Assembly (NCBI RefSeq): GCF_029267515.1
Contig: NZ_JAJUIS010000006.1
Coordinates: 62,001-126,000 of the forward strand
DNA: 64,000 bases
Direction of reading: 5' to 3'
DNA from: Seleniivibrio woodruffii
GTDB lineage: Bacteria; Chrysiogenota; Deferribacteres; Deferribacterales; Geovibrionaceae
In this document: positions 1 to 9,252 of the stretch, piece by piece
Layout of the letters: each line of letters opens with the position of its first letter
Numbering within the stretch: position 1 is the stretch's first letter
Notes under the pieces: model-generated
Seen by the model: the letters and a program-made list of their open reading frames with translations, nothing else
Told to the model about the DNA's origin: nothing
Databases searched by the model: none
Program-made: the position numbers and the translations under genes

Positions 1-1
1 T

Positions 2-208
2 GCCGCGTATGCGCCGAGTCTGATACCGATACTTGAGAAGCAGATAGCTGATGAAAACTACCGTCTTACTACGGCATTTGACCTGTCAAATGTGGTATAT
101 CTATACGAGAGTGACATATTAGCCTCGGAAAATGAAAAAAAATCGTTTATAAATATAAATACTAAAGAGGATCTCGAAGCAGCTATTGATTTTATGCAAG
201 GAGAGTAA
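2..208 (+). CDS. mobA: Molybdenum cofactor guanylyltransferase (MobA-like), C-terminal fragment running off the window
   Basis: Open frame from the window edge to TAA at 206-208; C-terminus SFININTKEDLEAAIDF resembles the MobA C-terminal motif (NINTPEDL). Confidence 0.55.
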   Translation, partial: AAYAPSLIPILEKQIADENYRLTTAFDLSNVVYLYESDILASENEKKSFININTKEDLEAAIDFMQGE

Positions 209-210
209 GG

Positions 211-1140
211 ATGGCAGAGAAAAAATTCAGACTGGTGACAAGAAGCGATTTTGACGGGCTTGTCTGCGCAGTGCTTCTGAAAGACATGGATATCATCGAC
301 GATATCAAATTTGTTCACCCTAAAGATATGCAGGACGGACTCATTGAGATAACAGGAAGCGATATCACGACCAACCTGCCATACGTTGATGGCGTGTATC
401 TCGCTTTTGACCACCATCTCAGCGAAACCATCCGCGTTGGCAAAAAAAATAATCATATTATAGAACCGGATGCTCCGTCGGCAGCCCGTGTGGTGTATAA
501 CTACTACGGCGGAAAGGCGAAATTTCCGAATATAGGCGACGATATCATGGAAGCGGTGGACAGGGGCGATTCCGCAAATTTTACCCTTGATCAGGTGCTC
601 AATCCGAAAGGCTGGGATCTGATGAACTTTCTGATGGATGCCAGAACCGGACTGGGGCGTTTCCGTGATTTCCGTATATCAAACTATCAGCTCATGATGA
701 AACTCATCGACCTCTGCAAAGACCACTCCATTGAAAATATTATGCAGGATGAAGATGTTAAGGAGCGCGCAGAGCTGTATTTCGAACAGCAGAAGCTGTT
801 TGAAGATCAGGTGAAAAAATGCGCTAAGATATACAGCAACCTCGTTGTGCTCGATCTGCGCGAAGAGGAAACCATCTACGCAGGCAACAGGTTTATGATA
901 TACGCTTTGTTTCCTGAACAGAATATATCAATCCATGTCATGTGGGGGCTTAAAAAGCAGAATACTGTATTTGCCACAGGTAAATCCATATTCAATAAAA
1001 CGTCGAAGACAAACATCGGTGAACTGATGCTCCAGTACGGCGGCGGAGGGCATATGAACGCCGGAACCTGTCAGGTTTCCAACGAAGAGGCTGAACAAAA
1101 ACTCGCCGAAATTGTCAGAAAGATAAACGCTGACGGCTGA
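211..1140 (+). CDS. DHH-family phosphoesterase (exopolyphosphatase/nanoRNase-like)
   Basis: 309 aa ORF; TRSDFDGLVCAVLL, AFDHH and GGGGHMNAGTC motifs of the DHH/DHHA1 family; starts 2 nt after the mobA stop. Confidence 0.8.
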   Translation: MAEKKFRLVTRSDFDGLVCAVLLKDMDIIDDIKFVHPKDMQDGLIEITGSDITTNLPYVDGVYLAFDHHLSETIRVGKKNNHIIEPDAPSAARVVYNYYGGKAKFPNIGDDIMEAVDRGDSANFTLDQVLNPKGWDLMNFLMDARTGLGRFRDFRISNYQLMMKLIDLCKDHSIENIMQDEDVKERAELYFEQQKLFEDQVKKCAKIYSNLVVLDLREEETIYAGNRFMIYALFPEQNISIHVMWGLKKQNTVFATGKSIFNKTSKTNIGELMLQYGGGGHMNAGTCQVSNEEAEQKLAEIVRKINADG

Positions 1141-1156
1141 TATTTTACGCATATAT

Positions 1157-1187
1157 ACCGCCGTCGGCTCCGGCGGCGGTTCTTTTA
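1157..1187 (+). terminator. Putative intrinsic terminator after the DHH gene
   Basis: ACCGCCG...CGGCGGT hairpin followed by a short T-rich run (TTCTTTT). Confidence 0.5.
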
Positions 1188-1315
1188 AAATGAACCAATG
1201 TTAACTTATATAAAAAGGTTGCATTTGTCTTATTTTTGTATTGACAAATCGGTTAGCAAACGAACATATTATATGGACAGGGCTATACATTGATAATCAA
1301 TATCGGGAGGTTGCC

Positions 1316-1969
1316 ATGACTGTTAAGGATCCGGTAAGCGGAATTTCGCATCTTATAGGAGCTATTTTATCTATAGCAGCACTTACTGTACTTGTGGTTC
1401 TTTCCGCTTATTACGCAACAGCATGGCACGTCGTATCGTTTTCCATATACGGAGCGAGCATGACAATGCTTTATCTTGCGAGCGCGGCGTACCACATATT
1501 CAATCTGGGCGAAAAGGGTACCAGAAGACTTAAAAAAGTTGACCACGTTATGATATTCATGATGATAGCGGGTACTTACACCCCGTTCTGTCTGATACCG
1601 CTGCGCGGCGGCTGGGGATGGAGTATTTTCGGTGTTGTGTGGGGTATAGCGGTGCTGGGCATCTTCTTCAAGCTGTTTTTCATCCATGCACCGAGGGTGA
1701 TATCCACTGTCATTTATATAATAATGGGTTGGATAAGTGTTGTCGCCATCTACCCCATAGTTAAAAATATCCCTACTGGCGGTGTAATGTGGCTGGTTGC
1801 CGGAGGGCTTTTCTATACCGTAGGCGCGGTGGTTTACGCGACCAAAAAGCCTAACTTTTCAAAACATGTGGGATTCCATGAGATATGGCACTTCTTTGTT
1901 CTGGCGGGCAGTTTCTGCCACTTCATGACCATGATACTGTATGTGCTCTGGATAAACCCTGTGAAATAA
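1316..1969 (+). CDS. Hemolysin III / PAQR family membrane protein (TrhA-like)
   Basis: MTVKDPVSGISHLIGAILS, YGASMTMLYLASAAYHIF, KKVDHVMIFMMIAGTYTPF; ATG 1316 preceded by GGGAGG, better than the listed upstream start. Confidence 0.85.
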   Translation: MTVKDPVSGISHLIGAILSIAALTVLVVLSAYYATAWHVVSFSIYGASMTMLYLASAAYHIFNLGEKGTRRLKKVDHVMIFMMIAGTYTPFCLIPLRGGWGWSIFGVVWGIAVLGIFFKLFFIHAPRVISTVIYIIMGWISVVAIYPIVKNIPTGGVMWLVAGGLFYTVGAVVYATKKPNFSKHVGFHEIWHFFVLAGSFCHFMTMILYVLWINPVK

Positions 1970-1979
1970 GAGATAAAAT

Positions 1980-2013
1980 AAAAGGCGGAAGTTTTTGACT
2001 TCCGCCTTTTTTT
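1980..2013. terminator. Bidirectional terminator between convergent TrhA-like gene and glyA
   Basis: AAGGCGGAAGT-TTTTG-ACTTCCGCCTT followed by a T run; A run on the other side. Confidence 0.85.
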
Positions 2014-2028
2014 TGATGTTGGTGAGGT

Positions 2029-3273
2029 TTAGTATTTCAGACCGGGAGGCGGGAACTTTCTGCAAAGTTCTTTAACCTCTTTGGCTATTTCTTCAAGAAG
2101 TGCTTCGTTTTCAAAATTATCAACAGCTTTGTTCATCCACTCTGCGGTCTTTTTAACTTCCGCTTCTCCGAAACCTCTTGAGGTGAGGCAGGCAAGACCA
2201 AGTCTGATGCCCGACGGGTCGAAAGGTTTGCGGGTGTCGTAGGGAACGGCGTTGTAGTTAAGAACGATGCCGGCTTTGTCCAGAGCTTTTGCAGCCTGTT
2301 TGCCTGTGATGTTCTTGTTGGTGAGGTCTATGAGCATAAGGTGGTTATCGGTGCCTCCTGTAACGAGGTTGAATCCGTAACCTTTAAGAGCTTCTGCCAT
2401 TGTTTTTGCATTTTTGCAGATATTTGCTGCATATTCTTTAAATTCGGGCAGCATAGCCTCTTTAAGAGCAACTGCGATACCTGCTGTTGTATGGTTGTGG
2501 GGTCCGCCCTGAATACCGGGGAAAACGGCTTTGTCAATAGCCGCGGCGTGTTTCTCTTTGCAGAGTATCATACCGCCTCTGGGACCTCTGAGGGTTTTAT
2601 GTGTAGTTGTAGTTACGACATCGGCATAGGGAACGGGGCTGGGGTGCGCACCGCCGGCAACGAGACCTGCGAAGTGAGCCATGTCAACAAAGAGGATTGC
2701 GCCGACTTCGTCAGCTATCTCTCTGAATTTTGCGAAGTCGAGCTGACGGGGGTATGCGGAGTGCCCTGCAATTATCATTTTGGGCTGGTGTTCGACAGCA
2801 AGTTTTCTGATGGTGTCGTAATTCAGAAGACCTGTTTCCCTGTCCAGTTCGTATGAAACTATGTTGAAATATTTACCTGTGATGCTCACGGGTGAGCCGT
2901 GGGTAAGGTGTCCGCCGTGGGGCAGAGCCATCCCCATAACGGTTTCGCCGGGTTTAACGAAAGCAAGGTAAACCGCGAGGTTTGCGGGTGAGCCGGAATA
3001 GGGCTGAACGTTTGCGTGTTCTGCTCCGAAAAGTTCTTTTGCGCGTTCGATAGCCATCACTTCGATGGGATCGATGAACTGCTGACCTTCATAATATCTT
3101 TTGCCGGGGTAACCTTCGGAATATTTGTTTGTCAGTACTGTGCCTGTGGCGTCCAGAACTGCCTGAGAGACGTAGTTTTCAGAAGCGATCATACGGATTT
3201 TGTCGATCTGTCTCTCTTCTTCATGTTTGATGAGTCCGTAAAGTTCGGGATCAAATTTTCTGAGATCTTCCAT
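2029..3273 (-). CDS. glyA: Serine hydroxymethyltransferase
   Basis: 414 aa; classic SHMT sequence including VVTTTTHKTLRGPRGGMILC PLP-lysine region. Confidence 0.98.
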   Translation of the reverse strand: MEDLRKFDPELYGLIKHEEERQIDKIRMIASENYVSQAVLDATGTVLTNKYSEGYPGKRYYEGQQFIDPIEVMAIERAKELFGAEHANVQPYSGSPANLAVYLAFVKPGETVMGMALPHGGHLTHGSPVSITGKYFNIVSYELDRETGLLNYDTIRKLAVEHQPKMIIAGHSAYPRQLDFAKFREIADEVGAILFVDMAHFAGLVAGGAHPSPVPYADVVTTTTHKTLRGPRGGMILCKEKHAAAIDKAVFPGIQGGPHNHTTAGIAVALKEAMLPEFKEYAANICKNAKTMAEALKGYGFNLVTGGTDNHLMLIDLTNKNITGKQAAKALDKAGIVLNYNAVPYDTRKPFDPSGIRLGLACLTSRGFGEAEVKKTAEWMNKAVDNFENEALLEEIAKEVKELCRKFPPPGLKY

Positions 3274-3299
3274 TGAAAAAGCCTCCTGTTAAGTCCGAA

Positions 3300-3347
3300 A
3301 ACAAAAAGAGCGTCCGGACGGTTCATCATTGCGAACAGCCCAGACGC
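3300..3347 (-). terminator. Expression-platform terminator of the glyA leader
   Basis: On the minus strand GCGUCUGG...GUUC...GAAC...CCGGACGC followed by UCUUUUUG. Confidence 0.75.
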
Positions 3348-3420
3348 ACGGCTTTTAAAGGTTAATCCCCCACTTCCCGGAGGTTCTCCTCCTTAATCTG
3401 CGTCAGTCATGGGGTTCTGG
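3336..3420 (-). promoter_or_regulatory. ZTP (pfl motif) riboswitch upstream of glyA
   Basis: Minus strand: CCCCAUGACUGACGC...GGAGGAGAACCUCCGGGAAGUGGGG...GCCGUGCGUCUGGGC. Matches the remembered ZTP consensus (GACUGGCG, hairpin-CGGGGAGC, CCGCCUGGGC), with GACGC/GCGUC covariation in the pseudoknot; glyA is a known ZTP regulon gene. Confidence 0.82.
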
Positions 3421-3457
3421 TCTCTTTTAAATAATTCCTGTTCTCTTGTCAAATGAT

Positions 3458-3883
3458 TTATTTGTACGGTACAAGGGTCACGCCCGCATCTTCGGCTGTC
3501 TTAACTCCGCCGAGAATGTCGAAAGCGTTGATGTATCCGTTATCATGGAGAACTGGCAGCAGTTTGGACGTTCTGTTTCCTGAACGGCAGATTATGCCGA
3601 ATTTCTCATTTTTGTCCGGCACGATTTTTTCAAGCTCCGAAAGGAAAGCCTGATTGTTGTAATTACCTTTTTCATCGAAGTAGGTGAGTGTGAAAGCACC
3701 CGGTACTATACCCGTCTGTACCCATTCGCCCTTAGTGCGGATGTCGATTATTTTAACACCGGAATCAATAAGGTTTTGACTGAGCGGCTGGTTGCTTTCG
3801 GAGCCTGCAGGTTTCTGTATGGCGAAAAAGAACACACAGAACATAAGTGCAACTACCGCAATAATAATTCCTGTTTTTTTCAT
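3458..3883 (-). CDS. Rhodanese-like domain protein, membrane-anchored or exported
   Basis: N-terminal hydrophobic helix; IIDIRTKGEWVQTGIVPGA and GIICRSGNRTSKLLPVL active-site loop. Confidence 0.85.
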   Translation of the reverse strand: MKKTGIIIAVVALMFCVFFFAIQKPAGSESNQPLSQNLIDSGVKIIDIRTKGEWVQTGIVPGAFTLTYFDEKGNYNNQAFLSELEKIVPDKNEKFGIICRSGNRTSKLLPVLHDNGYINAFDILGGVKTAEDAGVTLVPYK

Positions 3884-4044
3884 ATCTCCCTCGTTTAATA
3901 AATTTATTGATTGTATATGAAAACGGGAAAAAATTCATCTTTTTTGCGCACAGGCGTTTTTTTAGTTCAGTTTTTTGCAAAAATAATATTTAATACGGCG
4001 AAACATTTTTCAGATGTTCCAATTCATTATTTAAGGAGTTGATC

Positions 4045-5490
4045 ATGAGGACAGCTGTTGATGCCTACATGAAAGACTGGACAGAACGCGAAGAGATTGC
4101 AACCGAAATGGTTCCGGTGATAACAAAACTTTACAAGCAGAAAGGTGTTGTTATCAGACTCTTCGGTCAGTCTCTGGTCAGGAAAAACCCCATACAGGTC
4201 ATGAAAGGTCACAGGTTCGCAAGGCTTATTCTGGACAAAGAGCTTTCCGTGCGCGACACAGAACCTTTTCTTACCGCCGTTGCGGCTCTGGAAACCAGCC
4301 CCGCGACAATCGACATAGGCAAACTTTACGCCAAATACGAAAAAACTGATAAAAAGCTCTCTATCGCAGACTTTGTCAAGGCGGAACTCGCCGAGATTAC
4401 GACAGGTGACTTTGAAGAGCTTCCCGCAAAAGATGTCGTACTGTACGGTTTCGGTCGTATCGGTCGTCTTATGGCGCGTATCATGATAGGACGCTCCCGT
4501 GTCGGCACAGGTCTTCGTCTGCGTGCGGTGGTAATCCGTAAAGGCGAAAAGATGGATATCGCAAAACGCGCAAGCCTCCTCCGCCGCGACTCCGTTCACG
4601 GAGCTTTCGAAGGCACCATCATCGTTGTCGAGGAAGAAGACGCTATCATCGTTAACGGCAACTACGTTAAGTTCATAGCCTCTGAAGGTCCCGATAAGGT
4701 TGACTATACCCAGTACGGTATTGAAAATGCGCTTGTCATTGACAACACAGGTAAATGGTCTTCCGAAGAGGGGTTGGCTCTGCACCTCCAGTCTAAGGGA
4801 GTTGACAAGGTAATCCTCACAGCTCCCGGCAAGGGAACGCTGCCCAACATAGTTTACGGCATCAACCACAAGGACATTAAGCCTGAGGACAGGATAATCA
4901 CGGCGGCAAGCTGTACGACAAACGCAATCGTTCCCGTCCTTAAAATCATTCAGGATAAATATGGCATAGTTAACGGTCACGTTGAAACTTGCCACTCATA
5001 TACCAACGACCAGAACCTGATAGACAACTATCACAAAAAATCCAGAAGAGGCAGAGGCGCTCCCCTTAACATGGTTATCACAGAGACCGGCGCAGCGAAG
5101 GCTGTTGCAAAGGCTCTGCCGGAGCTTAAAGGCAAGCTGACCGGAAACGCTATCCGTGTCCCCACGCCCAACGTTTCTCTGGCTATCCTCAACCTTTCTC
5201 TGGCTAAAGAGGTCACTCTGGACGAGGTGAATGACTATATACGTGATATGTCGCTCACATCCAGCCTCACAGACCAGATACAGTTCGTAAACAGCGCAGA
5301 GGTTGTTTCTTCCGACTTCGTTGGCAACAAGTCAACAGGCATCGTTGACGGTCTCGCCACAATTGTTGACGGCAGTCGTATTGTGCTTTATGTATGGTAC
5401 GATAACGAATACGGATACAGCCGTCAGGTTAACCGTATTGCGGAATATATATGCGGGCTTAGGCTCAAGACCTATCCCCAGACATATTAA
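4045..5490 (+). CDS. Glyceraldehyde-3-phosphate dehydrogenase, long (about 480 aa) form
   Basis: AASCTTNAIVPVLK active site; YGFGRIGRLMARIM Rossmann motif; N-terminal extension of about 130 aa; ATG 4045 has AAGGAG upstream (the listed TTG start is less likely). Confidence 0.93.
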   Translation: MRTAVDAYMKDWTEREEIATEMVPVITKLYKQKGVVIRLFGQSLVRKNPIQVMKGHRFARLILDKELSVRDTEPFLTAVAALETSPATIDIGKLYAKYEKTDKKLSIADFVKAELAEITTGDFEELPAKDVVLYGFGRIGRLMARIMIGRSRVGTGLRLRAVVIRKGEKMDIAKRASLLRRDSVHGAFEGTIIVVEEEDAIIVNGNYVKFIASEGPDKVDYTQYGIENALVIDNTGKWSSEEGLALHLQSKGVDKVILTAPGKGTLPNIVYGINHKDIKPEDRIITAASCTTNAIVPVLKIIQDKYGIVNGHVETCHSYTNDQNLIDNYHKKSRRGRGAPLNMVITETGAAKAVAKALPELKGKLTGNAIRVPTPNVSLAILNLSLAKEVTLDEVNDYIRDMSLTSSLTDQIQFVNSAEVVSSDFVGNKSTGIVDGLATIVDGSRIVLYVWYDNEYGYSRQVNRIAEYICGLRLKTYPQTY

Positions 5491-5497
5491 ATGATAT

Positions 5498-5528
5498 AAA
5501 AACCGGAGGTAAAAACCTCCGGTTTTTT
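5498..5528 (+). terminator. Intrinsic terminator after GAPDH
   Basis: AAACCGGAGGT-AAAA-ACCTCCGGTTTTTTT. Confidence 0.88.
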
Positions 5529-5737
5529 TCTGCCCATAACACATCGCATTTCGGCTTTGTCGGATAAAAAATATTGCTCATGTACAATAGACGTACACTG
5601 CGCATATTTTTTTCTCCTCCGCCTTGAACTGCTCGGTTATGGACAGAAAGTTTTGTCGCAATCGGCTGGAAATACGCTTGCACTTTTGGAAAAAAAACAT
5701 AAAATCCTAATCAGCAAATAACGAGGTAGAGACTTAA

Positions 5738-6862
5738 ATGAAAAAAGCATATCTGGTACTTTCCGACGGCACTGTCTTCGAGGGCGCGTCATTCGGCGCA
5801 GACGGCACCTGCGAAGGCGAGGTTGTTTTCAATACATCTATAACCGGCTATCAGGAGATACTTACAGACCCTTCGTATTACGGGCAGATGGTCGCAATGA
5901 CCTACCCGCTGATAGGCAACTACGGCATCAACAGTGAAGACTTCGAATCCGACAAGGTCTGGCTCTCAGCTTTCATAGTTAAAGAATACAGCCACATATA
6001 CTCAAACTACAGAGCCGACAAATCACTCGGCGATTTCCTGAAAGAGCAGGGAGTCATAGGCATCGAAGGCATTGACACCCGTATGCTCGTGAGACACATC
6101 CGCGAACAGGGTTCTATGAACGCAATCATAAGCACAGAGATTGACGACGTTGAAAAGCTGAAACAGATGGCAGCCGCCATAAAAAGTATAGAGGGACAGG
6201 ACTACGTTCAGCATGTTACATGCAAAAAAGCGTACAAATGGACACAGAAGACATGGACTCTTGAAGATGGTTACACCGACGTTGTGAACCCCTCAAAGCA
6301 CATTGTCGCTGTCGATTTCGGCATCAAAAAGAACATCCTCAGATATTTTGCAGACATGGGCTGCGCAGTGACAGTCGTACCCGCGAACACATCTTTTGAA
6401 GAGATAGACTCTCTCAAACCAGACGGTGTGTTCCTTTCAAACGGACCCGGCGACCCCGAACCCGTTAAATATGCCATCGAACTTGCAAAAAAACTCATCG
6501 GCAAATATCCTTTATTTGGAATTTGCCTCGGTAACCAAATCCTTGGTTTAGCCATGGGCGGAAAGACCTATAAACTTAAATTCGGACACCACGGAGGAAA
6601 TCAGCCTGTTAAGGATTATGAAACAGGCAGAGTTGAGATAACCGCGCAAAACCACTGCTTCGCGGTTGACGTTGACAGCCTCGGCGATAAGGTGGAGGTT
6701 ACTCACATTAACCTGAACGACCAGACCGTCGAAGGTCTGAAACATAAGACTCATCCCATGTTCTCCGTGCAGTACCACCCCGAAAACGGACCCGGACCGC
6801 AGGATGCGACATACCTTTTCGAACGCTTTATAAATATGATTGATAAGCATAAAAGTGCATAA
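5738..6862 (+). CDS. carA: Carbamoyl-phosphate synthase small subunit
   Basis: 374 aa; GICLGNQILGLAMGG class I amidotransferase motif; FNTSITGYQEILTDPSY CarA N-domain signature. Confidence 0.97.
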   Translation: MKKAYLVLSDGTVFEGASFGADGTCEGEVVFNTSITGYQEILTDPSYYGQMVAMTYPLIGNYGINSEDFESDKVWLSAFIVKEYSHIYSNYRADKSLGDFLKEQGVIGIEGIDTRMLVRHIREQGSMNAIISTEIDDVEKLKQMAAAIKSIEGQDYVQHVTCKKAYKWTQKTWTLEDGYTDVVNPSKHIVAVDFGIKKNILRYFADMGCAVTVVPANTSFEEIDSLKPDGVFLSNGPGDPEPVKYAIELAKKLIGKYPLFGICLGNQILGLAMGGKTYKLKFGHHGGNQPVKDYETGRVEITAQNHCFAVDVDSLGDKVEVTHINLNDQTVEGLKHKTHPMFSVQYHPENGPGPQDATYLFERFINMIDKHKSA

Positions 6863-7858
6863 ATGATAAGAATCGCAGTTATTGCATTCGCTGTTGTGAT
6901 GTTCCTCGCCACGGCATCGTTCGGTCTCTGGACGGTGAAGTGCGAGGACTTCCTCAGCAACACACGCGTTACAGCAGAGATAACGGTTCCGAAACAGAAC
7001 GGTTTTAATGTGATGTATGAAAATGTGATAGCGAAACTGAACCCTCCGTTCATGTTCAGAGAATATCTCATTCGTGTCAAAGAGATAGATCTTAATATGA
7101 AATACGGTTACTACAAAGTTGAAGACACACCGCTTAAAGATTTCCTCAACGATATTATCCTCGGCAAACAATCTACAATGAAGATAACCTTCCCCGAAGG
7201 CTATAACACCTATGATATGGCGGCAAGGGTGGGGCGGTTCATTGTTGACGATGGTGAAGAATTTTTACGGCTGACACGGGATAAAAATTATATTTATGAG
7301 CTGACAGGACAGAATCTTGAAAGCCTTGAGGGATATCTGTACCCAAGCACATACACGTTTGAACCTATGACCAGACCTAAAAAAGTCATAAAAACGCTCT
7401 ACTGGTACTTCAAAAAACAGCTTCCGGCGGATATTGAAAGCCGAGCGGCGGCGCTGGGTATGTCCGTTAACGACATAATCATCCTCGCATCCATCATACA
7501 GAAGGAAACCTACGACCCTGCGGAAGCGCCTCTGATATCCTCCGTTTACCACAACAGGCTGAAAAAAGGTATGCGCCTTCAGGCAGATCCCACAGTCATA
7601 TACGGACTTCTGCCGGAGTTTGACGGAAACCTGCGCAAACGCAATTTGCAGGATCCGTCCAATCCATATAACACATACAGACACGGCGGACTTCCGCCCA
7701 CTCCAATATGCAGCCCCACCAGAATGGCGATAAACGCGGCACTTTACCCAGCGGACACTGACTACCTGTATTTCGTGGCGGACAAGAACCACAGACATAC
7801 GTTCAGCGTCAGCTATGACGAACACAGGGAGAAAGTGAACGTTAACCAGAAGCAGTGA
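6863..7858 (+). CDS. mltG: Endolytic murein transglycosylase MltG (YceG-like)
   Basis: LEGYLYPSTYTF, ASIIQKET, LQADPTVIYGL, NPYNTYRHGGLPPTPICSP motifs; abuts the carA stop. Confidence 0.95.
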   Translation: MIRIAVIAFAVVMFLATASFGLWTVKCEDFLSNTRVTAEITVPKQNGFNVMYENVIAKLNPPFMFREYLIRVKEIDLNMKYGYYKVEDTPLKDFLNDIILGKQSTMKITFPEGYNTYDMAARVGRFIVDDGEEFLRLTRDKNYIYELTGQNLESLEGYLYPSTYTFEPMTRPKKVIKTLYWYFKKQLPADIESRAAALGMSVNDIIILASIIQKETYDPAEAPLISSVYHNRLKKGMRLQADPTVIYGLLPEFDGNLRKRNLQDPSNPYNTYRHGGLPPTPICSPTRMAINAALYPADTDYLYFVADKNHRHTFSVSYDEHREKVNVNQKQ

Positions 7859-7902
7859 TAAAAACACTTTCATTATAGGAACTTGCCCGCTATTATATCA
7901 TT

Positions 7903-9249
7903 ATGCGGAACAATGTTAATATTCGTATTCACAACAGAAAATCCATAGAAATGAAGCTGGAATACGTTCCCGCCGGAGCACCTGACAGGTCGGATTACCA
8001 GATTGATCTTTTTCTGTTCTTTCCTGGCAATATGGGGATTAACGAAACTACATACGAAAAGAAACATTTCTATCAGGATCTTACAAGAAATATACGTCTG
8101 AAAACCCCCGATTTTTATCTGAATAATTACTATAAACGTCTGAAACACTTTGACGATACATGCAGGGTTGCGATGCACTCGCCGAACTGCGAATATATGT
8201 ATAAAAAATTTGTCTGCGGCTACAGAGCCATGCTGCGTAACCATACGGCTAATATCACAGACGAGAGCACAGAAGAGGACATAGGGCTGCTCCTTGAGCA
8301 TGTTGAAAAAAACCGTAATATATTCCGTAAACTGAGAAAAAAACACGAAGGTTCCGACATGTTCGTACTCGGCGACGAGTTTACAAGTGTCGTTTCCAAC
8401 GTTTATCTGGTAAGGCTTTATGACAGGCTTAATGCACCGCAAAAAGAGATGATACTCGATACCATCAAAGAGGAACTGCATTACCGCAGGGAGCATTATC
8501 CCCAGTCGACGGCGGGAGACGACGAACAGAACGAAAAACTTATCAACCGTTATGAATGGCTTAAAAGTTATTTCTATTCAATTCTGCACCTGCAGGCGAA
8601 ACGCAAAAAAGCTGATACCGCCACAACAGGGCTTCTTTACGCCTTTGCAGCGGGACTTTCCATGGTTTTTGCAACTGTAATAGCCTTCTGGGCGCAGATG
8701 AAATACGGCAATTTCACAGTTCCGTTCTTCGCCGCTCTGGTGTTGGGATATATGTTCAAGGACAGGATTAAAGAGGGTGCGCGGGCATACCTGCGCAAGA
8801 AATTCTCCGCACATATTTACGATTTTGAAACTCTCATCTATGAAAGCAGCAACAGGCACGCCATGGGTAAAACCTATGAGAAAGCTGCTTTCATAAACGT
8901 TAAAGACCTTCCGTCATACGCGGCGAACGGCTATGACCCGACGGACAACATCATCAGGTTTTCAAAGACTGTACGCATAAACCATAAAAAGATTAAAGAG
9001 GTTATGGACAGCGAGATAGACGGTATTACGGACATTATGAGGCTGAACGTCCGCAGGTTCATATCGGGACTTGAAGAACCTCTCACACTGGTGTACTCTG
9101 TGTCCGACACGAACCTTGAAAAGAAATATGTGGAAAAAACCTACGATATGAACGTTGTGCTCCGTGTTGCCGGTAAAAACGGGGAGGCGGTTATCCGCGG
9201 GGTGCTCACTGTTTCCGCAAGAGGAATAAAAAGATTCAGGATGGATTGA
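7903..9249 (+). CDS. Conserved-looking hypothetical protein with a central hydrophobic segment
   Basis: 448 aa uninterrupted ORF in a same-strand gene run; hydrophobic segment GLLYAFAAGLSMVFATVIAFWA plus FTVPFFAALVLGYMF; no family recognised. Confidence 0.8.
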   Translation: MRNNVNIRIHNRKSIEMKLEYVPAGAPDRSDYQIDLFLFFPGNMGINETTYEKKHFYQDLTRNIRLKTPDFYLNNYYKRLKHFDDTCRVAMHSPNCEYMYKKFVCGYRAMLRNHTANITDESTEEDIGLLLEHVEKNRNIFRKLRKKHEGSDMFVLGDEFTSVVSNVYLVRLYDRLNAPQKEMILDTIKEELHYRREHYPQSTAGDDEQNEKLINRYEWLKSYFYSILHLQAKRKKADTATTGLLYAFAAGLSMVFATVIAFWAQMKYGNFTVPFFAALVLGYMFKDRIKEGARAYLRKKFSAHIYDFETLIYESSNRHAMGKTYEKAAFINVKDLPSYAANGYDPTDNIIRFSKTVRINHKKIKEVMDSEIDGITDIMRLNVRRFISGLEEPLTLVYSVSDTNLEKKYVEKTYDMNVVLRVAGKNGEAVIRGVLTVSARGIKRFRMD

Positions 9250-9252
9250 TTA

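Noticed and set aside
4027-4995. 322-aa minus-strand ORF opposite GAPDH
   Set aside because: Lies fully antisense to a clear GAPDH; Cys/Phe/His-rich low-complexity composition typical of shadow ORFs
6548-7171. Minus-strand ORFs antisense to carA/mltG
   Set aside because: Overlap strongly supported plus-strand genes and have no recognisable motifs
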